A stretch of 11,696 nucleotides of DNA, taken from JBQTIM01 sp052388135. Its GTDB lineage: Bacteria > Elusimicrobiota > Elusimicrobia > FEN-1173. The stretch lies in contig JBQTIM010000194.1 of assembly GCA_052388135.1 (NCBI GenBank), positions 1 to 11,696 on the forward strand, read 5' to 3'. Below the pieces are notes generated by a model. It was not told the DNA's origin and did no database searches. It saw only the letters and a list, made by a program, of their open reading frames with translations. Positions 11,668 through 11,696 of this stretch are shown in pieces. The position numbers and the translations under genes are program-made. Position 1 is the stretch's first letter. Each line of letters begins with the position of its first letter.

Positions 11668-11696
11668 AAAAAAGATTCTGTCCGCGCGGACAGAAT
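11668..11696 (-). terminator. Rho-independent terminator-like palindrome at right edge
   Basis: A perfect 22-bp palindrome (half-site ATTCTGTCCGC) occupies 11675-11696. On the minus strand it is followed by C and six T (11668-11673), the form of an intrinsic terminator for a gene lying to the right of the window and read on the minus strand. It may extend past the edge. The alternative reading is a protein-binding dyad. Confidence 0.6.

Larger units (their letters stand above)
11344..11674. other. Region upstream of the cassettes without an assured gene
   Basis: Apart from the degenerate recombination site, the uncertain plus-strand frame, the candidate promoter and the terminator-like palindrome, the only structure I see is a 7-bp hairpin CTTTCGG/CCGAAAG (11560-11579). 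No integrase motifs (tyrosine recombinase boxes) are visible on either strand. Confidence 0.5.

Noticed and set aside
11675..11696. Palindrome as a LexA box controlling an integrase promoter
   Set aside because: It does not match a LexA consensus I know, and the adjoining T-run fits a terminator better. It is left open only as a dyad-binding alternative.

Overview
The window joins two kinds of DNA. Positions 1 to about 8040 are ordinary, tightly packed, very GC-rich chromosome of a Gram-negative-type bacterium. The evidence for Gram-negative is an ExbB/ExbD/TonB energy-transduction set and an RmlC sugar epimerase. The sequence alone does not let me assign a phylum. Positions 8130 to about 11343 are an integron gene-cassette array: five cassettes, all read on the minus strand, each followed by a folded attC recombination site. 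The cassette genes have visibly lower GC and different codon use from gene to gene, as expected for captured genes.

Backbone layout, left to right: the end of an unidentified plus-strand gene (2-115); a UMF1/Atg22-like MFS transporter (93-1433, +); a convergent DCC-oxidoreductase/lipase-maturation-factor fusion protein (1397-3268, -); an inverted-repeat MITE-like element (3291-3403); rmlC, dTDP-4-dehydrorhamnose 3,5-epimerase (3464-4009, +); and a minus-strand run read from 7876 down to 4006. That run is cstA (carbon-starvation/pyruvate-type permease), a very short exbB/tolQ, exbD/tolR, a tonB-family protein and a DUF488 protein. cstA and exbB overlap by ATGA and the other gaps are about 30-65 nt, so the run looks like one operon. 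A promoter-like pair (TTGATC, 17 bp, TATTTT) lies upstream of cstA.

Cassette array, in its own reading direction (right to left): small exported protein (11010-11321) plus attC5; DUF1275/YoaK-like membrane protein (10234-10920) plus attC4; Phd/YefM antitoxin and RelE/ParE toxin with their own promoter and operator-like repeats (9595-10120) plus attC3; a uracil-DNA-glycosylase-superfamily-like protein (8821-9519) plus attC2; an exported protein with a Cys-rich tail (8214-8747) plus attC1. No integrase gene lies inside the window. From attC polarity, attI and intI, if present, should lie beyond the right edge. The right end (11337-11696) holds a degenerate attC or attI-like site, a candidate array promoter, a short protein-like ORF of unknown status, and a perfect palindrome with a T-run that looks like the terminator of a minus-strand gene outside the window.

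The most notable content is the cassette array itself, with its uncharacterised cargo. Second is the cstA-exbB-exbD-tonB gene order, which suggests (but does not prove) that nutrient uptake across both membranes is co-regulated.
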